Shown piece after piece: positions 55,596 to 64,000 of a stretch of 64,000 nt of DNA (positions are counted from its first letter, which is position 1; the number at the start of each line of letters is the position of its first letter). Where the stretch lies: the NCBI GenBank assembly GCA_002946415.1, contig NJPS01000043.1, positions 806,001 through 870,000 of the forward strand. The letters are read 5' to 3'. The notes below the pieces were generated by a model, which worked only from the letters and a program-made list of their open reading frames with translations, was not told the DNA's origin and searched no databases. This stretch comes from Rutstroemia sp. NJR-2017a BVV2 (Eukaryota > Ascomycota > Leotiomycetes > Helotiales > Rutstroemiaceae). Made by a program: the position numbers and the translations under genes.

Positions 55596-58448
55596 TTAGA
55601 AACCTTGAGGTCCCTTTCCATCCATACCTCCTGTTCTGAAAAATTCAGACACGACACCAACCGCATATGAGCCGCCACCAACGATAGCACCCCCTAGCAA
55701 GACCCTCTTCAGCTTTCCGCCTTTTTTGGCCTTCGATGTTGCGGTTTCATTCCAAGAAGATTTACCACTAAAAACTGCTTCTTCGCGACGGACGTCAATA
55801 TTTGACTTGAATGGAGGTTCCGTAGAAACTGGCAAGTCATGGTTCACAAACCCTGTAGGACTCGCAAAGTTGCCAGTAGCCACTTGCATACCATCTATTG
55901 GATTGGTTGCATTCTTCTTGATATCGTAGACCAACGCGGGAGGAGCGCCTGATCGAACCTTTCGGAAGACAAGGACATCACCACTACCGGAAATGATTTC
56001 ATATCCTTGAGATTGTAATGGCTTGAAATGCGGGAAAAACTTCGCCGGGTGGGACAATCGAAGAAGAACCTCCGCAGGAGTCAAAGCAGATGCACTGTCA
56101 GTAACGATTGATGTCGTTTCGGCGATACTGATTGACTGCATAGTTGGATCATACGCTAGGATCTTGTACAGAGTGGGCTCCGGGCTTTTATTCGCGGTCT
56201 CCGTTGAGGCTTCCTCTAACTTGGCATCGTTTTCGGCTACCTGACGGTGCTTGCAGTCGATTGTGCCATACGTATCCTCGTAAATGCCGCGGACTTCTTT
56301 GATCAACTCCTTATCCTTTTCAGAACTTTTCTTGACATTTCCGTATGAAGTGCAGTACACTGATGGGCCTCCGATGGCCAGTTCTGCACATTCATTCTTG
56401 TATGAGATCTCCAAACCCTGCGGTGCCTTCGAGTACGGATCAGCTTCTGCCGGGACTTTGGTCGTCTTTGCTCCCACATTTTTGCTCGTCCTATCCAATG
56501 AAGTTTGAAGCCTTGGTGAGTTTGCTCTACCAGTTGAGTTCAATGTTGTAGAAAAGTTGTCCTTCTTGGTCTCTTTGGACATCTTTGGTGTCAAAAATCC
56601 AGATCCCTCGCTCTTGACCGTCCAAGATGTTTCAAATTCTTCAGGAAAGTCACGAACAAAGTTTCCTGTCAGCTTTCGACCCTTTGCGCTATCAGTAGGG
56701 TTTGTCTCCACTTTGGCATTCTTAGTATTGACGCGATCATAGACACCATCACGAATCTTTTGAGCATCCGTTGTGAAAGATGTAGGGTTTTCACGATTAA
56801 CCTGTCGAGCAGCAACAGCTTCATTGGCATATGCAACCGCATTTTCTTGTGATTCGTGGAATGCTTTCTCGAGTTGTTGTCGTTTTACAGACTTATCTTC
56901 TGCAGATTCCTTCTTGGTTCTCTTGCTGATACCTGAAGCTGCTCGAATATCACTCGCTCGAAGTAGGTCCAAGTCCTCCCTCGTATCTTTATCTCCCGAG
57001 TATAATGTCCTGCTGGGATAGCTGCGGCTTTGTTGATAGCCCTCGTACAGCTTAGGTTCGACAGATCGAGAGGTTTGGGTCATCTTCTCTTGTTTAATGT
57101 CATAATCCTTCAATGCCTCGCGGGAGCTGTCAGCACATTCTGGAAACTTTCCATCGGGTTCATTGAAGCGGAAAGCAGCATAAGAGGTCGTAGAATCATA
57201 GTCTTTTAGGCTTTCGCGTACTGAATCCTTCTCTGCTGGAGGCTTGCCGTCGGGCTCATTGTATCGGAATGATCCATAAGACGTGTGCTCATCATAGTCT
57301 TTCAATGATTCCTGAACCGCATCCGGCTCCTCGGGTAATTTTCCATCGGGCTCTCTATAGCGAAACGCTGTGTACGAAGTGCACTCATCATAGTCTTTTA
57401 GCCCTTCTTCAACTGGGTTTGGGTTCTCGGGTAGTTTTCCGTCCGGCTCATTGTGGTAGAAAGGTCGGTAACCCTCACCATCATAATCTTTCAAGCATTC
57501 CTGCAAAGGATCTGGTTGTGAGGGTAGCTTCCCGTCCGGCTCTTGGAAGTGGAACGGCTTATACCCATCATTTGAGGAGTCATAGTCCCTCAGACCCTGT
57601 TCGACTGGATCTGGGTTTTCAGGCAACTTTCCGTCTGGCTCGTTATACATGAATGGTTTATTGTAATTTTCGAGTTCTGCCTGGGTGGATATCGTTTCAG
57701 GTGGCACGAAATTTTGAAACTGAGACCGATATCCGTGGAAAGTCTTCACGGGAATATCTACTGGTCCATCCTTGGCAGTCCCAACGGAGGAGTTTCTGTA
57801 TACCTTGCGGTTCGTGATTGGGTCTATTTCATAATCTTGGCTGGTTCTTGAGCTTGAGCTGGAGCTGTACTTGAAACTCGATTTTCTTTCAGCTTTATCT
57901 TCTGCCTTCGATTTTCGAGTAGCGCCAACTTCTTTCGTTCCCATGACTTGAGAGTAGAGTTCATCTTTAATGCGCATGAGATCATGCAAGACACTGTGGT
58001 GCCTTTTGGCTCGTTCCAAATATTCGCTGTGGTTCGCAAGCGAATCCGGACCATTTTTGAAGGAATCCAGCCGATCCATGTCAACCCAACGTCCCCCTGG
58101 TCTTGCATCTTGTGACCTCCAGGCACTACACATGAAACCCTTACCAAAGTGCTTGAAGAGCTTTGAAGGTTCATGATCCCATGCTAGTCTGCGATTAAGA
58201 GAATCCAGATATTTATATCTCATTAGTCGGTGGCGTCGCTTTATCTCCTTCTCGAAATTTGGGTCAAGGTACGAGGACCAGAAGCCGAGTCTGAATCCTC
58301 GAGTTTGCTGGTTATCCCGTGAACATGTCGATGTAGGTTTCGCAGGTCGAAGTATGTTGACCGAAGTAGACGTACATGCTCGTAGAAGAAGAGGGGATGT
58401 CGTGGTCTGCGAGACTGAAACCAAGTGGGAGGAAAGCATGATGGACAC
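55596..58448 (-). CDS. Large mitochondrial-type protein with six EPDGKLP repeats (950 aa)
   Basis: Single-exon ORF. The N-terminus is rich in Ser, Thr, Leu and Arg with almost no acidic residue in the first 40 (LLLRACTSTSVNILRPAKPT), like a mitochondrial presequence, followed by FRLGFWSSYLDPNFEKEIKR and KHFGKGFMCSAWRSQDARPG. Residues about 264-448 hold six repeats of about 31 aa of the form Y..F.YNEPDGKLPE.PD plus V.E.LKDYD. The middle is charged and disordered. The C-terminal part is more conserved-looking: PTLYKILAYDPTMQSISIAE, TPAEVLLRLSHPAKFFPHFK and LQSQGYEIISGSGDVLVFRK. The end has one hydrophobic Gly-rich helix (VLLGGAIVGGGSYAVGVVSE). Related filamentous-fungal proteins are annotated as Ser/Thr-rich proteins. 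I infer mitochondrial membrane location; function unknown. A second Met at residue 4 could also start. Confidence 0.85.
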   Translation of the reverse strand: MSIMLSSHLVSVSQTTTSPLLLRACTSTSVNILRPAKPTSTCSRDNQQTRGFRLGFWSSYLDPNFEKEIKRRHRLMRYKYLDSLNRRLAWDHEPSKLFKHFGKGFMCSAWRSQDARPGGRWVDMDRLDSFKNGPDSLANHSEYLERAKRHHSVLHDLMRIKDELYSQVMGTKEVGATRKSKAEDKAERKSSFKYSSSSSSRTSQDYEIDPITNRKVYRNSSVGTAKDGPVDIPVKTFHGYRSQFQNFVPPETISTQAELENYNKPFMYNEPDGKLPENPDPVEQGLRDYDSSNDGYKPFHFQEPDGKLPSQPDPLQECLKDYDGEGYRPFYHNEPDGKLPENPNPVEEGLKDYDECTSYTAFRYREPDGKLPEEPDAVQESLKDYDEHTSYGSFRYNEPDGKPPAEKDSVRESLKDYDSTTSYAAFRFNEPDGKFPECADSSREALKDYDIKQEKMTQTSRSVEPKLYEGYQQSRSYPSRTLYSGDKDTREDLDLLRASDIRAASGISKRTKKESAEDKSVKRQQLEKAFHESQENAVAYANEAVAARQVNRENPTSFTTDAQKIRDGVYDRVNTKNAKVETNPTDSAKGRKLTGNFVRDFPEEFETSWTVKSEGSGFLTPKMSKETKKDNFSTTLNSTGRANSPRLQTSLDRTSKNVGAKTTKVPAEADPYSKAPQGLEISYKNECAELAIGGPSVYCTSYGNVKKSSEKDKELIKEVRGIYEDTYGTIDCKHRQVAENDAKLEEASTETANKSPEPTLYKILAYDPTMQSISIAETTSIVTDSASALTPAEVLLRLSHPAKFFPHFKPLQSQGYEIISGSGDVLVFRKVRSGAPPALVYDIKKNATNPIDGMQVATGNFASPTGFVNHDLPVSTEPPFKSNIDVRREEAVFSGKSSWNETATSKAKKGGKLKRVLLGGAIVGGGSYAVGVVSEFFRTGGMDGKGPQGF

Positions 58449-59584
58449 TATCTGAACGGTTTCATGCTCGATTGCCTAGTATTTGACAGGTAAGAAACAG
58501 ACCATAAATCGAACAGAGCTATACTGACAACAACAGATCCAATATGCCAGCCACTCTGCTTAGTGCTCGGAGGTTCGAAAGATTATTCGATAGTGTGATT
58601 GTAGTGAAATGAGGTTGTGCCGAGGTGAATGTGATGATGCTATTGAGTGTCAGACTTTGAAACGGCACTCCTGAACAGCTTGAGAAGCTCACCACACGAC
58701 TTCCTTCCTTATACAGAAGAAGAGAAGTTATCAAGCTACAATCCTGATTTGTAGTACACTGAGGGGTTGTCTGTGTTGTGAAAGCTGTGAATGTTGACAG
58801 TCCTGTATTTGAGTAGCATGTGCCAGACGGATCTAGCCTAGAGCTTCATCAACAGATTAGATAAAGAATGCATAGCGAATGAATAGGCCGTTTGACTCAC
58901 AGGGTAATTGACGGAAAAACTTGGTGAGAGCAATCTCAGAAATGTGACTACAGGAGATGTATCCTGTAGCAGAGGATGAAGATAATGAAGGAATGTGGTT
59001 CAAAAGATGAATGGTGTGCAGAAGGTCGAAAGGAGAGTTATCCCGCAGCAGCCCAATTTAGTGTCACCCATTTGCGGGGTAAAGCCAGCCCGAGGATTTC
59101 CGGTAGTACTGCACGAAGCACGTGCTCGGCCCTTATCTTGGGAGCTCGAGCTCTAAGGCCAAAAGGCAGCACGGCCGCAGAAAATATCAGTGCCCCATGC
59201 TTATGTAAGGACTGCCCTCCCGGCACAAGTTTCGTCATTCTTGTTGGAGTTGCAAATCACAGTGAATGGTCGAAATTCTTCATCTGAAATTGAGGTCGAG
59301 CTTCCGCCATAGACAAATAATACCCAGTTTCTCATCTGTAGCGCTTTTTTACTGTTTTTATATCTTCATTGAGCAAAGACCACACTCTGCTTGTCATATC
59401 CAACGTCGTATCGCCTTTTCTACAGTAATTGCTGTTGCGATTCACTTAAAACCCCGATGCTTAGAACCCCGCCATCTCAACTAGCTGGCTGAGCTCAAAA
59501 GCCGGCATTCGCCCCTCCAAACACTTATAATCCCCCAACATCGACTTTTACTGGTCCTCTACTCACAAATTCAGCGACGCAGAT
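58449..59584. other. Divergent intergenic region
   Basis: Promoters of the repeat protein (-) and listerin (+). ORFs 58519-58734 (-) and 58976-59287 (+) have no support. No TATA box of note. Confidence 0.4.
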
Positions 59585-62500
59585 ATGGGTAAACGACAGT
59601 TTACCTCACAAGCTTCCAGCGCCCGTGCTGCTTCTGGCGCAGGGTTCGGCGGGTTTGGTTTTACGACAGCATCCAGTACACTTTCATACCTCACGGAACC
59701 TCCAAATCTCTCCTCCATCAGCGATGCCAATGTGGTTGTATCTTTTAAGAACCTGTACAAGAAAGATGGAACAACAAAATCGAGAGCATTAGAAGACTTG
59801 CGAGCTTATGTTCAAGGACAACCGCATGAAAGAGGAGGCACGGAAGAGGCAATACTGGAGGCTTGGGTGAGTTACCAGAAATACCCCGTGAACCACCTGG
59901 ATTATGCTCATAAAATGCGCTCAGGTCAAAGTTTACCCACGACTAGCCATAGACAACTCACGCCGAGTCCGCGAGCTTTCCCACAGCGTGCAATATGAGC
60001 TCTTGCGATCCGCCCGAAAGAGGATGGAGAAATATATCCCGAAGGTTGTTGGGTCCTGGTTAGCAGGTACATTTGACAAGGACCGTAGTACGTCTCGGGC
60101 AGCCAAGGATGGTTTAACCTCGTTTCTCGATACCGATGCAAAAATAGCGCTGTTCTGGAAACGATGTCAAGTCGAAATTCTTGAATATGTCGAGGAAGGA
60201 TTCAACGAAACTCCGCAAACTTTGAGCGACGAAAGGTCTGTAGCAGCGGAAGATGCGAACGAGAAATATTACAGGGTTGTTTCTACGTGCTTGTCTCTCC
60301 TCACGAATCTCCTAGCTAAGCTTCGCAACGAGGATATAATAAAACACCATGAGAAGTACGAAGGGGTGGTTCAAAACAACAAGTTATGGACATTGGCTTC
60401 GTGCGAAGATGCTTCTACGAGGTCAGGGACACATAAATTACTAGTGCTTTGCCTAGAAAAGCAAACGGATCTTGTTAGTGGTAGCCTCGAAACTATTAGT
60501 CGTGCTTTCATATCGAAAGGGTTGCGAGCATCTCAGACCACATCCGCTCTTTCACTGCTACAGGCTTTAGTACAGTTGACGCGCAAATTTTCGGAAGTTT
60601 GGACCTCCGCCTATAAGGGCAAACACTCTCCAGTAGACGACCTGAGACACTTCGTACAAAAAGGTTCTCAAGGAGCATCTTCGGAATACTGGCAAGCACT
60701 GCGAGCTCTTGTCGTTATCTTGCCCATCGGTGTTCTTCCGCGCGAACCTGATGCCATTCTGAAATTCCTGGAATCATTCCGCAGGGGCATCAATCATCGA
60801 GAAGAAAGCAAATTGAATTCCTCGGCAGCTTGGTCAAGTTATTTGGAGACAGCAAAGTTGTGCATATCTAACCTGTCTAGCCCCAAGCAGGTTGAACTTG
60901 TACAAAAGTCTCTTTACCCCCTTTTCGAACAGTATATGCATCCTACTGCTCAGAGCGCTGAGTGGTCGATACGAAACACTACCCAAGCGTTGACCATATG
61001 TTCGTTCGTCTGTACTATAGCTAACAATCCATCTTGGCAAAGTTCACTCAATGAAGAATGGCAAAGGATAGCCCAAGAATTTATCACTAGAATACAAACA
61101 TCGATGCCAGAGCAATCTAAAGAATACTCTACATCCCAAGATGCTGTTATATCCGAAAGTCGGCGTTGGTTTGAAGTCCTATCCAAGCTTCTCGAACAAG
61201 AAGGCATGGAATCTACCCGAAATCCACTTATCGAACCCACAAGCCAGATTGTGGAAAATGCAATTCAGGTGACCACTAACAGGAACGGGAAACCTTATTC
61301 GGCTGCAGCAACATTAGACACTTTCTTGAGACTTACGCCAAAATTAGTAGAGTCCTCGGCCTCTCTGTCGGAGAGTATCAGGTCTTTCATTGAGAGTCAT
61401 CTGCCGACTTTGATATCATCGCCTTCATCTCAATACTTGGTTTCCGCTTTGAATCATTTCCGTTCACTACCAGGAGGCCAAAAGAGCTTTGAAGCTGCTT
61501 GGCAAGCATCCATCAATGCCTTACTGGCTGCGCCGAAAGACGAACGGACTCGGAAAGTTGTCACAGGACTTATATCGTCAATTGAAGCCAAGGGCTTGAT
61601 GCATGCCGATAAAGCTCTACAAAACTACATACTCCAGGATTCAATCGAAACCATCCAAGGCAATGACGAAGCATGGCCCCTATTTGAAGCGGCAGTTCTC
61701 TTCGACGGATTTGCCGATACCACAGAACAAGAATTAGTGCAGAAACTCCTTTCACAGTTGGATATCGGCAACTCAAGCCTCAATCATGGTTTCAAGGCCA
61801 TTGAACTTCTCTCCAGGAAAAAGCCGCAAATTCTTCGAGATGGCGACATACATGTGGAATTGATCACAAAGCTGCTTGCGTTGACTGAAGTTTCTGATTC
61901 GGAAATTAAACTGCGTGCAACGAGTGTACGGACCATGATCGATTCCATCGACGGTCAAGACGGCCTTGCCAATACTTCTATTTTGAACCTTCTCAAATCA
62001 AATTTGGAAAGTGCAAGCCCTCAATCCTTAAAGTAAGTGCAGACCCCGTTGGGCGGAAACAGTGACTGATGAGAATTACTAGCATTGATACACTCGTCCA
62101 ACAAGCTGAAGCGCTGATCTCTACTTCGGAGAATGGCGCAGCTCTTGAAATATTCCCCGATACTTCAAAGTGGCAACAAGCTCTAGCGCCTTTCCTACAG
62201 GTAGCACCAAACCCTACCCTTGGAGTGATTAGACCGTTTGCTGGTGCCGTCTTTTTAGTCCAATCGCAAGATAGCGAGCAATTCCCAAAGACCAGTAGAG
62301 ATTCCGTAGGTTATTCCGCAGCACTCAGAATGGGGATATACTCAGCGAGACTCATTCATGACCATCCTGATTCCTTAACGAAAGATAAGTTGGTCGAGGT
62401 TTTGTACCTCATAAGCCTTACTGCAGAGTTGGCAAGTGATGAACTTGATCTTCTCGAAAGCAATAGACTGTTCGCCTCGCCGATCGATGCGTCTGCAGTG

Positions 62501-64000
62501 AGTGTGCAGGACTTCGTGGGAAGCTTGTATCAATCCTGCTTCTCACACATCTTGCCTCACTCAAAAGCCTGGCGGGAGGGAATGGAATCGGGAGAACCAC
62601 TGGAGTTCTCCGGGGTCACTCATAACCTTATTCTAAAGTTTATCAAAGCTGCCAATGGACGCACACCTACTTCATTCTACGCAGCTCGGTGTCTAAGCCG
62701 CCTTTTACCAAGACTTGTGGAAGAGCATGGCTGGCAAAGCACGGATGGTGAGGAATGGCTTTCCAGCCTCGATATTCTCAAGGCTTCAACACAGAACGTC
62801 TTTGGCGCAACTGCAATACTGATAGGACTCCACGAGACTCTTGCTACAAGCCAACTCGCTAGCAATCTGTGTAACAGGATTATCAGTGAAATCACAGGTG
62901 CTTCTGCCCAGGCTGAGAAGACCCTCGCCCTTCTTGTTCTGTTGAACGCATGCTTGTCAATATACGACGACGATGATCTTCCAGTGGCGCAAAACCGATT
63001 GGTTTTCGCGGTCAAACAGATACTCTCATGGACACCAGACATTGCGAAAGCGGATTACTTCATTTCGTCTGAAGTCTGTCGTGCGTTACAAAAACTTTTG
63101 CCCGCAATCAAAACTGTATATGGCTCATATTGGGAGAGCACACTTACTTTTTGCATCAGCATCTGGGAAACCATGGAAAGTGGTAATGACCAGGAGTCAA
63201 AATTGCCGATGACTGGAATGTCTTTGAAACTATATTCAACCATAAATGACTTACAAGATGCCAACGATGATCTTGAAGATGCTTTGGCTCAATATGGCGA
63301 GAAGGCATCGCGTTGTTTCATTCGACTCATGCAACTTCCACGATCTAAACCCACCCAGCCCGCTGAGTTTGTCGATAGTCTGCTGTCGAGATTGATTAAC
63401 AAGATACCCTCAAGTCATATTCACGACGTGACTGAGTTTTATCCACTCCTGGCCTCGGAAAACCGAACTGTTCAGTCTTCCGCATTTAATGTTCTGCATC
63501 GTGCGATTCCTGCTGCACAGGAGGAAATATCAGTCAATACTTTGATAGACAAAAAGGGTGAGCAAATTGATCATTCCTGATCCCCCATAATTTTGATAGA
63601 CACTAATCCTCTTCAGACGCCCAATTACCAGAAGAACTTCTATCTCTTCTTTTAGATGCTCCATCAATACATAACTTTGATGACGAAGAACTTTCGGAAT
63701 TCCCTCCATCCGTGCGGAGTTACCTACTTTCCTGGCATCTAGTGTATGACTCATTTGGCTCTGCCTCATGGAAAGTCCGCAAGGACTATCTCAATCATCT
63801 CCAGTCAGAGAATTGTATTGGCTCGTTTTTGACATTCCTCTTTGATGTTCTCGGCCACTCAGAGGGCAGACCTTTTGATCTAGATAGAGCAAACTTCGAT
63901 GAATCATACATCCGATCTTATGATTTAAAGCTGGCCGAAGCGGAGACTAATGAGCGAAATATGCAATGGCTGTTGATTCACCTCTATCACTTGTCACTCA
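59585..64000 (+). CDS. RKR1: E3 ubiquitin ligase listerin Ltn1/Rkr1, N-terminal 1,416 aa (cut by the right edge)
   Basis: Exons 59585-59866, 59925-62032, 62083-63557 and 63617-64000+. Listerin is the ribosome-associated RING E3 ligase of quality control; it ubiquitylates nascent chains stuck on split 60S subunits together with Rqc2. The start MGKRQFTSQASSARAASGAG and SSTLSYLTEPPNLSSISDAN are the hallmark listerin N-terminus. VVVSFKNLYKKDGTTKSRAL, VKVYPRLAIDNSRRVRELSH and YIPKVVGSWLAGTFDKDRST continue it. The visible part is the long HEAT/ARM-like helical arm; the C-terminal RWD-like and RING domains lie outside the window. Introns of 58, 50 and 59 nt, with CTAAT or similar branch sites. No break is visible in the coding frame. 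Confidence 0.93.

Noticed and set aside
1..64000. tRNA, rRNA genes and CRISPR arrays
   Set aside because: I looked for B-box-like GGTTCRANNCC signals with fitting cloverleaf context and for regular spacer arrays and saw none. A tRNAscan run would settle the tRNA question.

Overview
This window is nuclear DNA of a filamentous ascomycete fungus. The genes have short introns (about 48-65 nt, a few longer) with GT..AG ends and CTAAC/CTAAT/CTGAC branch sites a few bases before the acceptor. The gene set is fungal: HET/NB-ARC NLR, SPT3, NAB2, CTK2, POM33, listerin, bli-3. A Leotiomycete is my best guess from protein style; nothing in the window proves the class. All gene models below are hand-spliced, and exon coordinates are given in each entry.

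Region 1 (1 to about 12 kb) is accessory. It holds the 5' end of a secreted-protein gene cut by the left edge, a weak small secreted ORF, and an intact three-exon HET-NB-ARC-TPR NLR gene with near-identical 126-bp TPR units. About 8 kb of decayed DNA follows. It contains a broken DUF3435-type tyrosine recombinase (the family of Starship 'captains'), two unidentified relic reading frames, tandem duplications and an 18-bp-period minisatellite.

Region 2 (12-30 kb) holds ordinary metabolic and nuclear genes: aromatic aminotransferase (+), CYP52-like P450 (-), GH20 hexosaminidase (-), a gene-poor gap of 3.4 kb, NAB2 (+), protoporphyrinogen oxidase HEM14 (+) and a COMT-like methyltransferase (+). 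A degenerate MITE lies at about 14.6 kb.

Region 3 (30-45.5 kb) holds a 95-aa small protein (-), a TOS4-like FHA protein (-), a ribosomal-L1-domain nucleolar protein (+), palmitoyl-protein thioesterase (-), the CTD-kinase cyclin CTK2 (+), a better preserved MITE copy at 41.3-41.6 kb, POM33 (+) and an orphan gene (+).

Region 4 (45.5-64 kb) holds an 8-cysteine small secreted protein (+), two small cupin proteins (- and +), bli-3 (+), SPT3 (-), a large mitochondrial-type protein with six EPDGKLP repeats (-) and the 5' two thirds or so of the listerin gene RKR1/LTN1 (+), cut by the right edge.

The genes of regions 2-4 do not form a visible pathway or secondary-metabolite cluster. The most interesting part is the left accessory block, where an NLR immune-type gene sits a few kb from a dead mobile-element recombinase. 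Several small or oddly split genes would also be missed by ORF scanning: the secreted protein at 46.9 kb, SPT3 with its 42-nt first and 6-nt last coding exons, POM33 with a 16-nt exon, and the TOS4-like and COMT genes with 33-nt last exons.
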